Made by a program: the position numbers and the translations under genes. A stretch of 50,640 nucleotides of DNA from a bacterium (GTDB taxonomy: Bacteria; Chlamydiota; Chlamydiia; Chlamydiales; SM23-39): the NCBI GenBank assembly GCA_021780355.1, contig JAJXYX010000053.1, positions 1 to 50,640 of the forward strand, read 5' to 3'. Positions 1 through 7,038 of this stretch are shown piece after piece. The number at the start of each line of letters is the position of its first letter. The first letter of the stretch is position 1. Under the pieces are notes generated by a model, which saw only the letters and a list, made by a program, of their open reading frames with translations, searched no databases and had not been told where the DNA came from.

Positions 1-88
1 AATACTTAACCAGCTGATCCTGAGCCTCTTCCCCAAAACACCTCAATGGGGTGCTTTTAACTAGGTCTAGGGGGTCAATATCTACCAT
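1..88 (-). CDS. possible 5' end of an unidentified gene running off the left edge
   Basis: On the minus strand an ATG at 86-88 opens a frame that stays open to the window edge. The 29 visible residues begin MVDIDPLDLVKSTPLRC. No strong Shine-Dalgarno sequence precedes it. Too little is visible to name a family, and an open frame this short could be chance. Confidence 0.3.
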   Translation of the reverse strand, partial: MVDIDPLDLVKSTPLRCFGEEAQDQLVKY

Positions 89-156
89 TATATTTCCGAC
101 AAAAAAACAACAGTTTGTTGAAAAAAAAGAGATAATTAATTACAATTAATTACACC

Positions 157-840
157 ATGACAACATATACTATAACAAACTTACTTTCTGACACAGAGGA
201 CCTCCTTTCTCTCGCCTTTTCAAGCTCCCCTGAGTCCCTTGAATCGCTTACAAGACAAACGGCAGATGCTGTCTCGTTCCTCCCTGCCATATCCGAAGCT
301 TACTGGGCCGTCATATCTCCTCCCTGCAAGATCGCAACCTCTTGCTACCAAATGGCTCTAGGAGCCTACAATGGGCTCAAAGCATATAGAGAACTTAGAC
401 AAATCAATCTGCAGCAAGATGCTATAGAACTTGAAAGAGACCCCTCTGTCGTTAGAAATCTAAAACTCACTCTGCTTTCTAGCTTATGCGCCCTTCTACA
501 CATCCCTAATTTACTGCACGAAACCCCTGGATCTAATCCATGGAGCGCTCTGTACAGCCTGCTTACCCGCTCGATTGGCTTAATAAGAAATGTCACAACC
601 TCCTCTCCTCCTACACCTCGCCAACCATTTCAGCTCCAGGCAGATGCAATTTGCACCGTAGCCGCAGCCGTTTTTTTAGGCGTACAGATGGGCCTCATAC
701 CAAAAGAAAATTTTATCGCCAGATATACCTTGTCGGTTGGAGGGATTTGCAGCGGAGCACAAATAGCCCAGACAACCCTAGGTTTTCTTACTCAATGGGC
801 GAATCACATCGCTCCGATCGACGCCAGCGCTCACGTATAA
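157..840 (+). CDS. hypothetical protein, 227 aa, with hydrophobic C-terminal half
   Basis: I do not recognise this protein. It is a 227-residue open frame with ordinary amino-acid composition. Residues about 160-182 (the LQADAICTVAAAVFLGVQMG region) and about 190-212 are hydrophobic and could form a membrane hairpin. There are also weaker hydrophobic stretches near residues 45-75 and 100-120. The start has no clear Shine-Dalgarno sequence; an AT-rich TTAATTACA repeat lies just upstream. It is convergent with the small gene at 862-1098. It is probably a lineage-specific chlamydial membrane or effector-type protein, but nothing in the sequence proves a role. Confidence 0.6.
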   Translation: MTTYTITNLLSDTEDLLSLAFSSSPESLESLTRQTADAVSFLPAISEAYWAVISPPCKIATSCYQMALGAYNGLKAYRELRQINLQQDAIELERDPSVVRNLKLTLLSSLCALLHIPNLLHETPGSNPWSALYSLLTRSIGLIRNVTTSSPPTPRQPFQLQADAICTVAAAVFLGVQMGLIPKENFIARYTLSVGGICSGAQIAQTTLGFLTQWANHIAPIDASAHV

Positions 841-861
841 ACAAACAAGACAGTAAATTTT

Positions 862-1098
862 TTAGACCAACGCATTTAAAAATGAATTGATGGTTTCTAA
901 AAAAAGAAAACACTCCGCCGGGTCTTTCATCACATATTCTCGATGTTCATTGACCTGAAAACAGCCCACAAAAACGATAGAAGCCACAATGACTGAAGAA
1001 AAAATCGCGGCGACTGCTAATTGAACGGAGGGCAAAGAAGCTCGAAACCTTTCTAAATTTTCTTTATTTAAAAAAAATGCCTGGTTGACTAAAAGCAT
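862..1098 (-). CDS. small hypothetical protein with one membrane segment, 78 aa
   Basis: A short minus-strand frame encodes 78 residues. Residues about 25-48 form a strongly hydrophobic segment (VQLAVAAIFSSVIVASIVFV) flanked by polar ends, so it could be a single-span membrane protein. There is no convincing Shine-Dalgarno sequence upstream of the ATG. It converges with the 227-residue gene, with 21 bp between the stops. The membrane segment is the main reason to believe in it; no family is recognised, and it could be a chance frame. Confidence 0.4.
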   Translation of the reverse strand: MLLVNQAFFLNKENLERFRASLPSVQLAVAAIFSSVIVASIVFVGCFQVNEHREYVMKDPAECFLFLETINSFLNALV

Positions 1099-1245
1099 AT
1101 CGTATTTCGCTATTTCAAATTTTAACGCTTCTAGTATAGAAAAAAAGTCAAATTACTTTCCAGAAAATAGAGGTTCATAAACATTTCTTGACCCTAAAAC
1201 CCCCGCCCCAGAAAATCCAAATGATTTCTTAACAAGGAGCTTACC

Positions 1246-1500
1246 ATGCTTTCACTGATCACATGTTCTCCATTCCGTAATGCAGTCTCGGCGTATGCCA
1301 CGAAATCTTTTTCCATCCAACATTCTATTTCCGCTGCTTTTATTAAAACAATCGGTCCACAGACAAGCCGGTTCTATAGAACCTCTCAAGCCTATAAATC
1401 CTTGCCGCCCATGACGGCGCAAAAGGCGATGATCGTGGCAAGCGCCTCTATCAGCGGAGCTTTTCTCTTCCTAGCAGCTGTCTATGAAAGCGCTAGGTAG
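1246..1500 (+). CDS. small hypothetical protein with C-terminal membrane segment, 84 aa
   Basis: An 84-residue frame is preceded by a good Shine-Dalgarno sequence (AAGGAG about 7 nt before the ATG). The N-terminal 55 residues are rich in Ser, Thr, Lys and Arg. Residues about 60-80 (AMIVASASISGAFLFLAAVY) form one hydrophobic helix, so it looks like a C-terminally anchored small protein. It ends just before a decayed palindromic repeat. No family is recognised; it is probably lineage-specific. Confidence 0.6.
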   Translation: MLSLITCSPFRNAVSAYATKSFSIQHSISAAFIKTIGPQTSRFYRTSQAYKSLPPMTAQKAMIVASASISGAFLFLAAVYESAR

Positions 1501-1507
1501 AATCAAG

Positions 1508-1616
1508 GATCGAAAAGTGGGCGGGTATTGCTTGCTACCAACCCACTTTCCGATTGTCAATTTTTGACAGCTTTCAATCCCGCCTGTCAGCCGATTCTTG
1601 AGTTACGAACGGTATA
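1508..1616. repeat. decayed copy of palindromic element family A (left terminus missing)
   Basis: The right arm of the family seen complete at 49130-49295 is recognisable: an inner hairpin around AAGTGGG ... CCCACTTT, then TTTTTGACAGCTTTCAATCCCG, then CCGATTCTTGAGTTACGAACGGTATA (here split and slightly mutated). The left terminal arm is absent. It lies between two convergent genes, 16 bp from the stop of the gene at 1632-2408. Confidence 0.75.
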
Positions 1617-1631
1617 CAGACGGAATAACAA

Positions 1632-2408
1632 TTATTTCTCATCTTCAACAGTTGAGTGAAGAACTTCTTTTCCAAGCTTATAAACGACAGCAAATACAGC
1701 ATTGCCGCGCGCCTTTCGTAAAGAGCCCCAACTTAGCTGTCTCAGGCTGTCTACCGTCATCCCGTTTTGCCAACGAGTCAAAGCAGTGTTACCGGCATGC
1801 CCAACAAGACTGCCAACAGCTCCCGCAACAGCAGCAGCTAAATATTCCACAGCCTTGTTATCGCCAAGCATTTGCTTCATGGGCACAGACACTAAATCGG
1901 CAGTTGCAAGGCCTGCCACAAAACCTGTCTCTTGAAGAGTAATTGCACCAGCTTGTTTTAAACAAAACTTGGACAGCGACTCTCCCACACTCCATGGCGG
2001 CATCATAGTTTTACCGTTATAAACAGCTAAAAAGGGCGAAGAAAGCCCTCCTACAAGCGCAGAGCTCGCTAGCGTCAATGATGCTTTAGCTTGATTTGAA
2101 TCCTCTGCAAAAAGATTGGGAAAAGTTTTTACAAGAGCTCGTTCTACTCGGCCTTGCAAGACCATCTGCGTTCCAACCATAGCGCCAACCGTAGGCGCAG
2201 CTCCAAAACCTCCCCTCACTCCTTGAAGAACATTCTTGAACGTCATACTGGAAGCTGGCAGCCCTTTTTGCATGGCGCTTTTAGCAACCATGTCATAAAA
2301 GGCAGGAACGATTGCAGCAGACGCTGCAACTGGCGGCACCACGTAGGGCGCTAATGAGGGCCAAACCTCTCGTGAGGATGGCGGATTTGATGATGTTGGC
2401 GATGTCAT
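1632..2408 (-). CDS. hypothetical multi-helix membrane protein, 258 aa
   Basis: The protein is Gly/Ala/Val-rich with several hydrophobic, helix-like stretches: near residues 25-45, 70-90, 110-130, 160-185 and 188-205. A good Shine-Dalgarno sequence (AAGGAG, about 7 nt before the ATG) supports the start. The general texture, with repeated hydrophobic helices separated by polar loops carrying Arg or Lys, is faintly like the mitochondrial-carrier fold used by some intracellular bacteria. I cannot see the PX[DE]XX[KR] signatures clearly, so I treat that only as a possibility. The gene is flanked on both sides by palindromic repeats, which suggests accessory, rearranged DNA. Confidence 0.65.
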   Translation of the reverse strand: MTSPTSSNPPSSREVWPSLAPYVVPPVAASAAIVPAFYDMVAKSAMQKGLPASSMTFKNVLQGVRGGFGAAPTVGAMVGTQMVLQGRVERALVKTFPNLFAEDSNQAKASLTLASSALVGGLSSPFLAVYNGKTMMPPWSVGESLSKFCLKQAGAITLQETGFVAGLATADLVSVPMKQMLGDNKAVEYLAAAVAGAVGSLVGHAGNTALTRWQNGMTVDSLRQLSWGSLRKARGNAVFAVVYKLGKEVLHSTVEDEK

Positions 2409-2529
2409 AAAAGAACTCCTTATTTACCGAAACGAACTTAAAAACAAGATCAATTCTATAGAGGCATGAGATTTTCTCCAGAGAATATTAACTATCGAAG
2501 TCAATCAGACGCCGTTTCAAGAAATTGAC

Positions 2530-2698
2530 TATACCCAACGTGATTCAAAATTTGGCCTCTAGGCGGGTTCAAAGCGCCAAAAATCGATTCTTACAAAGGG
2601 GGATTGTATTGATTTAATACTACCCCCCTTTGTAAGAATCGATTTTTGGCAGCTTTCAATCCCGCCTAGAGGCCAAATTTTGAATCACGTTGGGTATA
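2530..2698. repeat. palindromic MITE-like element, family B (complete)
   Basis: This is a 169-bp near-perfect inverted repeat. It begins TATACCCAACGTGATTCAAA and ends with the reverse complement of that sequence. An inner palindrome is built around CCAAAAATCGATTCTTACAA and its complement, with a short AT-rich centre. The inner part matches family A elements (GCCAAAAATCGA ... TCGATTTTTGGCAG) but the outer arms differ. The ends carry TA, as expected for insertion at TA by Tc1/mariner/IS630-type transposases. It directly abuts a second element at 2699. Confidence 0.9.
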
Positions 2699-2839
2699 TA
2701 CTATTGGACGGGAGATCACTGCCAAAAATCGATTGCGGCAAAGTGGGTTGTATTGCCTCATACTACCCCACTTTGCCGCAATCGATTTTTGGCAGTGATC
2801 TCCCGTCCAATAGCCGATTCTTGAGTCACGAACGGTATA
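2699..2839. repeat. palindromic MITE-like element, family A (left terminus lost)
   Basis: The element starts inside its left arm at CTATTGGACGGG and then contains a long inner palindrome (TGCCAAAAATCGATTGCGGC and its complement). It ends with the standard family A right terminus GATTCTTGAGTCACGAACGG followed by TATA. The left terminal 24 bp are missing exactly where the family B element begins, so the two look nested or fused. The right terminus runs directly into the truncated higB gene. Confidence 0.85.
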
Positions 2840-3054
2840 ATATTGTCGAATTAAAAATGGAATGCGAAGGAGATGCCTTCCGAGCTGTTTATACAGTCCA
2901 ATTTGAGGAAATTGTCGTTGTGCTTCACGCTTTTCAAAAGAAAAGCAAAAAAGACATCGAAACACCAAAGCAAGACATGGATCTGATTCGATCCAGACTT
3001 AAGCTCGCAGAGGAGACGTATAAAGAATGGAAGAGCAAAAGAAAGAAAAAATGA
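2840..3054 (+). pseudogene. higB: HigB/RelE-type toxin, 5'-truncated by palindromic element
   Basis: The readable frame after the repeat gives NIVELKMECEGDAFRAVYTV, then QFEEIVVVLHAFQKKSKK, DIETPKQDMDLI and a charged tail. This is the C-terminal half of a HigB (phage Gp49-like, RelE superfamily) mRNA-cleaving toxin, including the RAVYTV and LHAFQKKSKK blocks. Family members are about 100-115 residues; only about 70 remain, and the N-terminal strand-helix section is missing. Upstream of codon 1 is the TATA terminus of a palindromic element, and no 5' half is seen beyond it. The only in-frame ATG nearby (2858) would give 65 residues. Toxin activity is unlikely. Its stop overlaps the antitoxin ATG. 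Confidence 0.75.
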
Positions 3055-3398
3055 CCAAAGAAACAGATTACGAAATCACTGAAGGCAACGTTTTTGCTGC
3101 GCTCGGTCTCGATCAGCCAGAAGAACTGCTTGCTAAATCAAAACTTTTGCACCAAGTAAGCGCTTTAATTAAAAATAGCCGCCTTTCACAAAAGGAAGTC
3201 GCCAAAAGACTAGGGATTACCCAATCCAAAGTTTCCATGCTAACAACTGGCCGTTTATTCCAATTTAGCACTGACTCTCTTCTCCGTTATCTTTCTATTC
3301 TCAGATGCGAAGTAGAAATTCGCATCAAAAAACCCCGTTCCCGCATAGGGCCTTTCAGACACAAAGGCTGCATTGCTGTTTGCCAGCGCTATGATTGA
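3051..3398 (+). CDS. higA: HigA-type antitoxin, XRE-family helix-turn-helix protein
   Basis: The start at 3051 gives an ATGA overlap with the toxin stop, the usual coupling in higBA operons; an upstream in-frame ATG at 3027 would add eight residues. The motif LSQKEVAKRLGITQSKVSML is a canonical XRE helix-turn-helix, followed by LLRYLSIL and VEIRIKK, both typical of HigA partners of Gp49-like toxins. It would bind its own promoter and neutralise HigB. That promoter has been displaced by palindromic repeats, and the partner toxin is truncated, so this is probably an orphan antitoxin. The last roughly 20 residues do not look like the family and may be a shifted tail. Confidence 0.8.
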   Translation: MTKETDYEITEGNVFAALGLDQPEELLAKSKLLHQVSALIKNSRLSQKEVAKRLGITQSKVSMLTTGRLFQFSTDSLLRYLSILRCEVEIRIKKPRSRIGPFRHKGCIAVCQRYD

Positions 3399-3492
3399 TG
3401 CCGGAATTTTATCGCAATCAACCATCATGCGTCACCTCGAATTGGGTGATTTAAGGAAGTCCGATACTCGAGATTTCTTCGACAAAAAAAGA

Positions 3493-3565
<73 letters not shown>

Positions 3566-3714
3566 TTAAGGAAAGGGCAGATTATGCCAAACGGAGAAAT
3601 TTTCACGCAAGAATTTTATATTTAGGAAAAGTTTTGTGGGGATAGAGAAAGGAAAAGTTCATTTCCTTGGATAAATATATTTTTAACCAAGGAAACGAAC
3701 TTTGATGGATCGAC

Positions 3715-5736
3715 TTAATCGGAACCTGTTTTTTGCAATTGCATTTCACCAGCGGGGCGGCTTTCCGCTTCAAGCCAAATCATGTCTCTGACGATGTTCA
3801 CCGCTTCGCCCATTTGCATATCTTCGAGCCCAATTTGGATCGGCTCATCGATGGTATTGACAGGAATCGACTGCTGGCGAGAGCGAATCTTATCTTGCTT
3901 TCTGATGAACGCTTGGAAAGCGGCGTCTTTAGAGAGGCGCACGGCGCTATTTTTACGCAAGATGGGCAACATTTTTTTCCAGAAAGGGACGACCCTTTGC
4001 AAGTAGGGCAAGTATTTTCTTTGAAAGAGGCGGCGCGTTTTTTCGTCTAGATCAGTGAGAGGATCTAAAAAGGCGGCCTCTACGCGATCTGGGGGGAGAG
4101 GAAACTCTAAAAACCTCTCGCCAATATTATAGGCGGCGTATTGGGTCGGCACCACGATGTCTGCAATTACGCCATCGATCTGCGTACTCTTGCCAGAGGC
4201 TGTATAGTAGCGGCCGACTGTCACTTTAAAGAAGAATTCAGCCCGCTCATCTGTGACCGTTTGGTATTGGATCGAGCCTTTACCAAAGGTTCTATCATCC
4301 CCTACGATTACAGCCACTCCATAATCTTGAAGGGCTTGGGCCACGATTTCAGAGGCCGAAGCAGACATTTTAGAGGTAAGGACAACAAGGGGGCCATTAT
4401 AAAAACTGCGGCTTACAATGTTACGGAGGAAATGAACTTCCCCTTTCGCATATTTTGAAATCACGATCACTCCGTTGCTCACAAAAAGCCCTGCCACTTT
4501 AACGGCCTGGCTTAAAAAACCTCCGGAATTTTCTCTAAGATCTAACACGAGTCCGTAGAGAGGCCCAATTTCGCTTAAAGAACGGATCGCTTCTTTAATG
4601 TCCTTTTCGCTGCTCATCCCATCGGCTGTTTCATAAAAGGAGTAAAGAGCGATTTTTCCGATAATGCCATCTCCATATTTTTCGTATCCGACCTGAATGC
4701 GCTCTTCATTCATCACAATGGGCTTCTTTTTTAAAGGAACTTGAAAAAAAAGCTCATTGTTCGCTTCGAAATCAACTCGTTTAAAGCCAAGGATGATCTC
4801 GCCGCGGTCTTTCTTTTTCAATTTCTCAATCACCTCTTCAAAAGAAGCCTGTTTTATGCTCTCTCCATCGATCTCGACGAGCAAATCATTAATTTCAATA
4901 AGGCCGCTTTCAGCAGCAGGACTCCCCTTGATAAGTTCCGTGATCATCACCCCATCAATCCCTTCGGATAGGATTACACCGACGCCTTCAAACTGTTTTT
5001 CTAAACTCATTCTCATTTCATAGGCTTCTTCAGGACTGAAAAAGGCCGTGTGGGTATCGAGGCTTTTGGCAAAAGCTTTTAAAATTCTTAAAGAGATCAA
5101 ATGCTCTTTCTTCTCTTTTGTCAAAAGCATTGGATCGGCCTGAACATACTGATTTTCTGTGCGGCGCATTTTCGTTTCGAAAAGAGAGTACACCTTTTTT
5201 CTTCTGTCGGAAGAGTCCAAAAATGTCCGGTTTTTATGGAATACGTAAAAACGGGCCATTCTGTTTCTTTGTCTTTCAACTAAAACTTCTTCACTTGAGG
5301 CGTAAGCGGAAGGAGCGGTTGAAGGCAGAGAAGCTTGGTCGATATCTAGAGAAACAAGCTCAGCAATACTTTCTTTTCTCATCGTTTGCGCTCTCACTAC
5401 TGCCTTTTGAATCAGTTCGTTCAAGGCAAAGAAATCGCTATAATCTTGATTTTCAAGCCTTTGAATTATCGCTTGTACTTGAGATTCATTTAGATTTAAG
5501 TAGGGAGAGACTTCATGGCTTAAAAGATAACACTTTTCAGGATCAAACTGCTCGATATAAATTTTGATGCAGCGTCGAACTAAAGGAGTGTTTAACGACT
5601 TATTTTCAATATGATAACTAAACATTTTTTGCATCACACGATGAATATCGGTTAAAGCTATCTGCTCCGCTGCAGTCCACGCTGGGTTTGTCCAGCAAAA
5701 ACATAGAATCAAAAGAAATGCCATGATTCGTTTCAT
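3715..5736 (-). CDS. tsp: tail-specific periplasmic protease (carboxy-terminal processing peptidase, S41)
   Basis: This envelope endoprotease degrades proteins recognised through their C-termini. In Chlamydia the orthologue CT441 also sits just upstream of rpsL. An N-terminal signal peptide (MKRIMAFLLILCFCWTNPAW) targets it to the periplasm. The order is an N-terminal helical domain, a PDZ domain at about residues 240-320 (GVGVILSEGI onward), then the S41 catalytic domain. The catalytic dyad is Ser460 in KMSASASEIV and Lys486 in TFGKGSIQ, both intact. The 673-residue length fits Prc/Tsp. An AAGG motif about 9 nt before the ATG supports the start. It is divergently transcribed from the str operon. 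Confidence 0.93.
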   Translation of the reverse strand: MKRIMAFLLILCFCWTNPAWTAAEQIALTDIHRVMQKMFSYHIENKSLNTPLVRRCIKIYIEQFDPEKCYLLSHEVSPYLNLNESQVQAIIQRLENQDYSDFFALNELIQKAVVRAQTMRKESIAELVSLDIDQASLPSTAPSAYASSEEVLVERQRNRMARFYVFHKNRTFLDSSDRRKKVYSLFETKMRRTENQYVQADPMLLTKEKKEHLISLRILKAFAKSLDTHTAFFSPEEAYEMRMSLEKQFEGVGVILSEGIDGVMITELIKGSPAAESGLIEINDLLVEIDGESIKQASFEEVIEKLKKKDRGEIILGFKRVDFEANNELFFQVPLKKKPIVMNEERIQVGYEKYGDGIIGKIALYSFYETADGMSSEKDIKEAIRSLSEIGPLYGLVLDLRENSGGFLSQAVKVAGLFVSNGVIVISKYAKGEVHFLRNIVSRSFYNGPLVVLTSKMSASASEIVAQALQDYGVAVIVGDDRTFGKGSIQYQTVTDERAEFFFKVTVGRYYTASGKSTQIDGVIADIVVPTQYAAYNIGERFLEFPLPPDRVEAAFLDPLTDLDEKTRRLFQRKYLPYLQRVVPFWKKMLPILRKNSAVRLSKDAAFQAFIRKQDKIRSRQQSIPVNTIDEPIQIGLEDMQMGEAVNIVRDMIWLEAESRPAGEMQLQKTGSD

Positions 5737-6049
5737 AGATCCAACCTTTAATTATCAAAGTGTATAAAAAATGGAAGAAAGCGAGATGAAGGATCTCATA
5801 TGCAAAACTTAGCGTCTTAAGCTTACCCTTCTTCGCTCCCTTCCACAGGTGATTATATATTAAAAAATATTTTTTATCATAATAAACAAAAATTAAAAGA
5901 TTAACAGCACATCCAAACCAATCTACGTTACACACTTAATAATATTAAAATTTCCACAGCCAATTTCTTCCCTTTGCCATTAAATCCCTTTCAAGGTATA
6001 GTTCTGCAGTATTCTTCAATATGAACCCTATTTTAGGAGAAAGGCGCTC
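5737..6049. other. divergent intergenic region between tsp and rpsL
   Basis: This 313-bp AT-rich region holds the promoters for tsp (leftward) and the str operon (rightward). A well-formed rpsL promoter is listed separately. I see no gene, RNA or repeat here. Confidence 0.7.
5974..6002 (+). promoter_or_regulatory. sigma-70-type promoter for the str operon
   Basis: TTGCCA (5974-5979), a 17-bp spacer and TATAGT (5997-6002) match a housekeeping promoter very well. The expected start site is about 40 nt upstream of the rpsL ATG. The Shine-Dalgarno sequence AGGAG lies about 10 nt before the ATG at 6050. Confidence 0.65.
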
Positions 6050-6421
6050 ATGCCGACATTTAACCAACTCGTTAAGAAGGGCCGTGTAGACAAAGTTAAA
6101 CGACGTAAGTCTCCCGCCCTACAAGAATGCCCACAACGCCGAGGCGTTTGCCTCCAAGTGAAAACAAAGACGCCTAAAAAGCCGAACTCAGCCCTTAGAA
6201 AAGTGGCTTGGGTCCGTCTGTCCAACGGCCAAGAGATCATTGCTTATATTCCAGGGGAAGGACACAACCTCCAGGAGCACAGCATCGTTCTCGTGCGCGG
6301 CGGCAGGGTAAAAGACTTGCCTGGCGTTCGCTACCACATCGTCCGTGGCGCCCTTGACTGCGCAGCAGTTAAAGACAGAAAGAAATCTCGCTCCAAGTAT
6401 GGGGCTAAACGTCCTAAGTAA
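6050..6421 (+). CDS. rpsL: 30S ribosomal protein S12
   Basis: S12 sits at the decoding centre of the 30S subunit. The 123-residue protein starts [12 protein letters not shown] and contains the conserved [17 protein letters not shown] and [12 protein letters not shown] segments. It ends with the basic tail [13 protein letters not shown]. It is the first gene of the str operon rpsL-rpsG-fusA-rpsJ, preceded by its own strong promoter. The lysine in KKPNSALRK is the classic streptomycin-susceptibility position, and here it is lysine. Length and sequence are entirely normal. Confidence 0.98.
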   Translation: MPTFNQLVKKGRVDKVKRRKSPALQECPQRRGVCLQVKTKTPKKPNSALRKVAWVRLSNGQEIIAYIPGEGHNLQEHSIVLVRGGRVKDLPGVRYHIVRGALDCAAVKDRKKSRSKYGAKRPK

Positions 6422-6465
6422 TGCCAGGATGCCGCAAATATCGGCTTCCTTGCTCTCGGCTTTGG

Positions 6466-6511
6466 CTAGGAGATCCTAGGCAAAACCATGGGCAGGCCTC
6501 TTGAATAAGAG
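6466..6511 (+). promoter_or_regulatory. structured rpsL-rpsG intercistronic spacer (candidate S7 feedback site)
   Basis: The 131-bp spacer between rpsL and rpsG holds two small hairpins: CTAGGA-GA-TCCTAG at 6466-6479 and CTCTT-GAAT-AAGAG at 6498-6511. In E. coli, S7 represses the str operon by binding this same intercistronic region. The position and folding make a similar role plausible here, but no S7-binding rRNA mimic is proven. Confidence 0.35.
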
Positions 6512-6552
6512 ACCGGGTGAAGGACCGCAAAACGATTAAGGAAGTAAACATT

Positions 6553-7026
6553 ATGTCTAGAAGACGTCGCGCAGTAAAGCGCCGGATCCCAAATGATCCG
6601 ATTTACCAAAGTTATACCCTAGCCAAATTCATCAACCGCGTGATGCTAGATGGCAAAAAATCGGTAGCCCGCGCTATCGTGTACCGCGCTCTCGAAAAAT
6701 TCGCCCAGCGCGTAAAAACAGACAACCCTCTCGATGCTTTTGAGCAGGCCCTCGAAAACTCAAAACCTTCGCTCGAAGTCAAAACCAGACGAATCGGCGG
6801 GGCCAACTACCAAGTGCCTGTCGAAATTCCAGGGGAAAGACGGACAGCTATGGCCATGGGATGGATCATTACCCATGCCCGCTCCAAGCCTGGACGCGCC
6901 ATGGAAGAAGCCCTTGCATCTGAGCTGGCTGATTGCTACCACAATCAAGGCACGACGATCAAGAAGAAAGACGACACCCACCGCATGGCGGAGGCGAACA
7001 AGGCCTTTGCTCATTACAAATGGTAA
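6553..7026 (+). CDS. rpsG: 30S ribosomal protein S7
   Basis: S7 nucleates assembly of the 30S head and contacts the E-site tRNA. The start at 6553 gives MSRRRRAVKRRIPNDPIY, the normal N-terminus, and is preceded by AAGGAAG about 9 nt upstream. An in-frame ATG at 6517 would add 12 unneeded residues. The 157-residue length is normal, and the basic N-terminal arm and the YQVPVEIPGERR motif are present. It lies 12 bp upstream of fusA. Confidence 0.97.
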   Translation: MSRRRRAVKRRIPNDPIYQSYTLAKFINRVMLDGKKSVARAIVYRALEKFAQRVKTDNPLDAFEQALENSKPSLEVKTRRIGGANYQVPVEIPGERRTAMAMGWIITHARSKPGRAMEEALASELADCYHNQGTTIKKKDDTHRMAEANKAFAHYKW

Positions 7027-7038
7027 GGAGTCTGATTC

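Noticed and set aside
1632-2408. mitochondrial-carrier-type protein
   Set aside because: The overall helical texture is suggestive but the PX[DE]XX[KR] signatures are not clear, so I left it as hypothetical.
2530-2839. CRISPR-like array from adjacent repeats
   Set aside because: The repeats are long palindromes in two copies without regular spacers; no cas gene is present.
2666-2968. 100-codon minus-strand frame across the palindromes
   Set aside because: Most of it is repeat sequence; it reads opposite the higB remnant and has no family.
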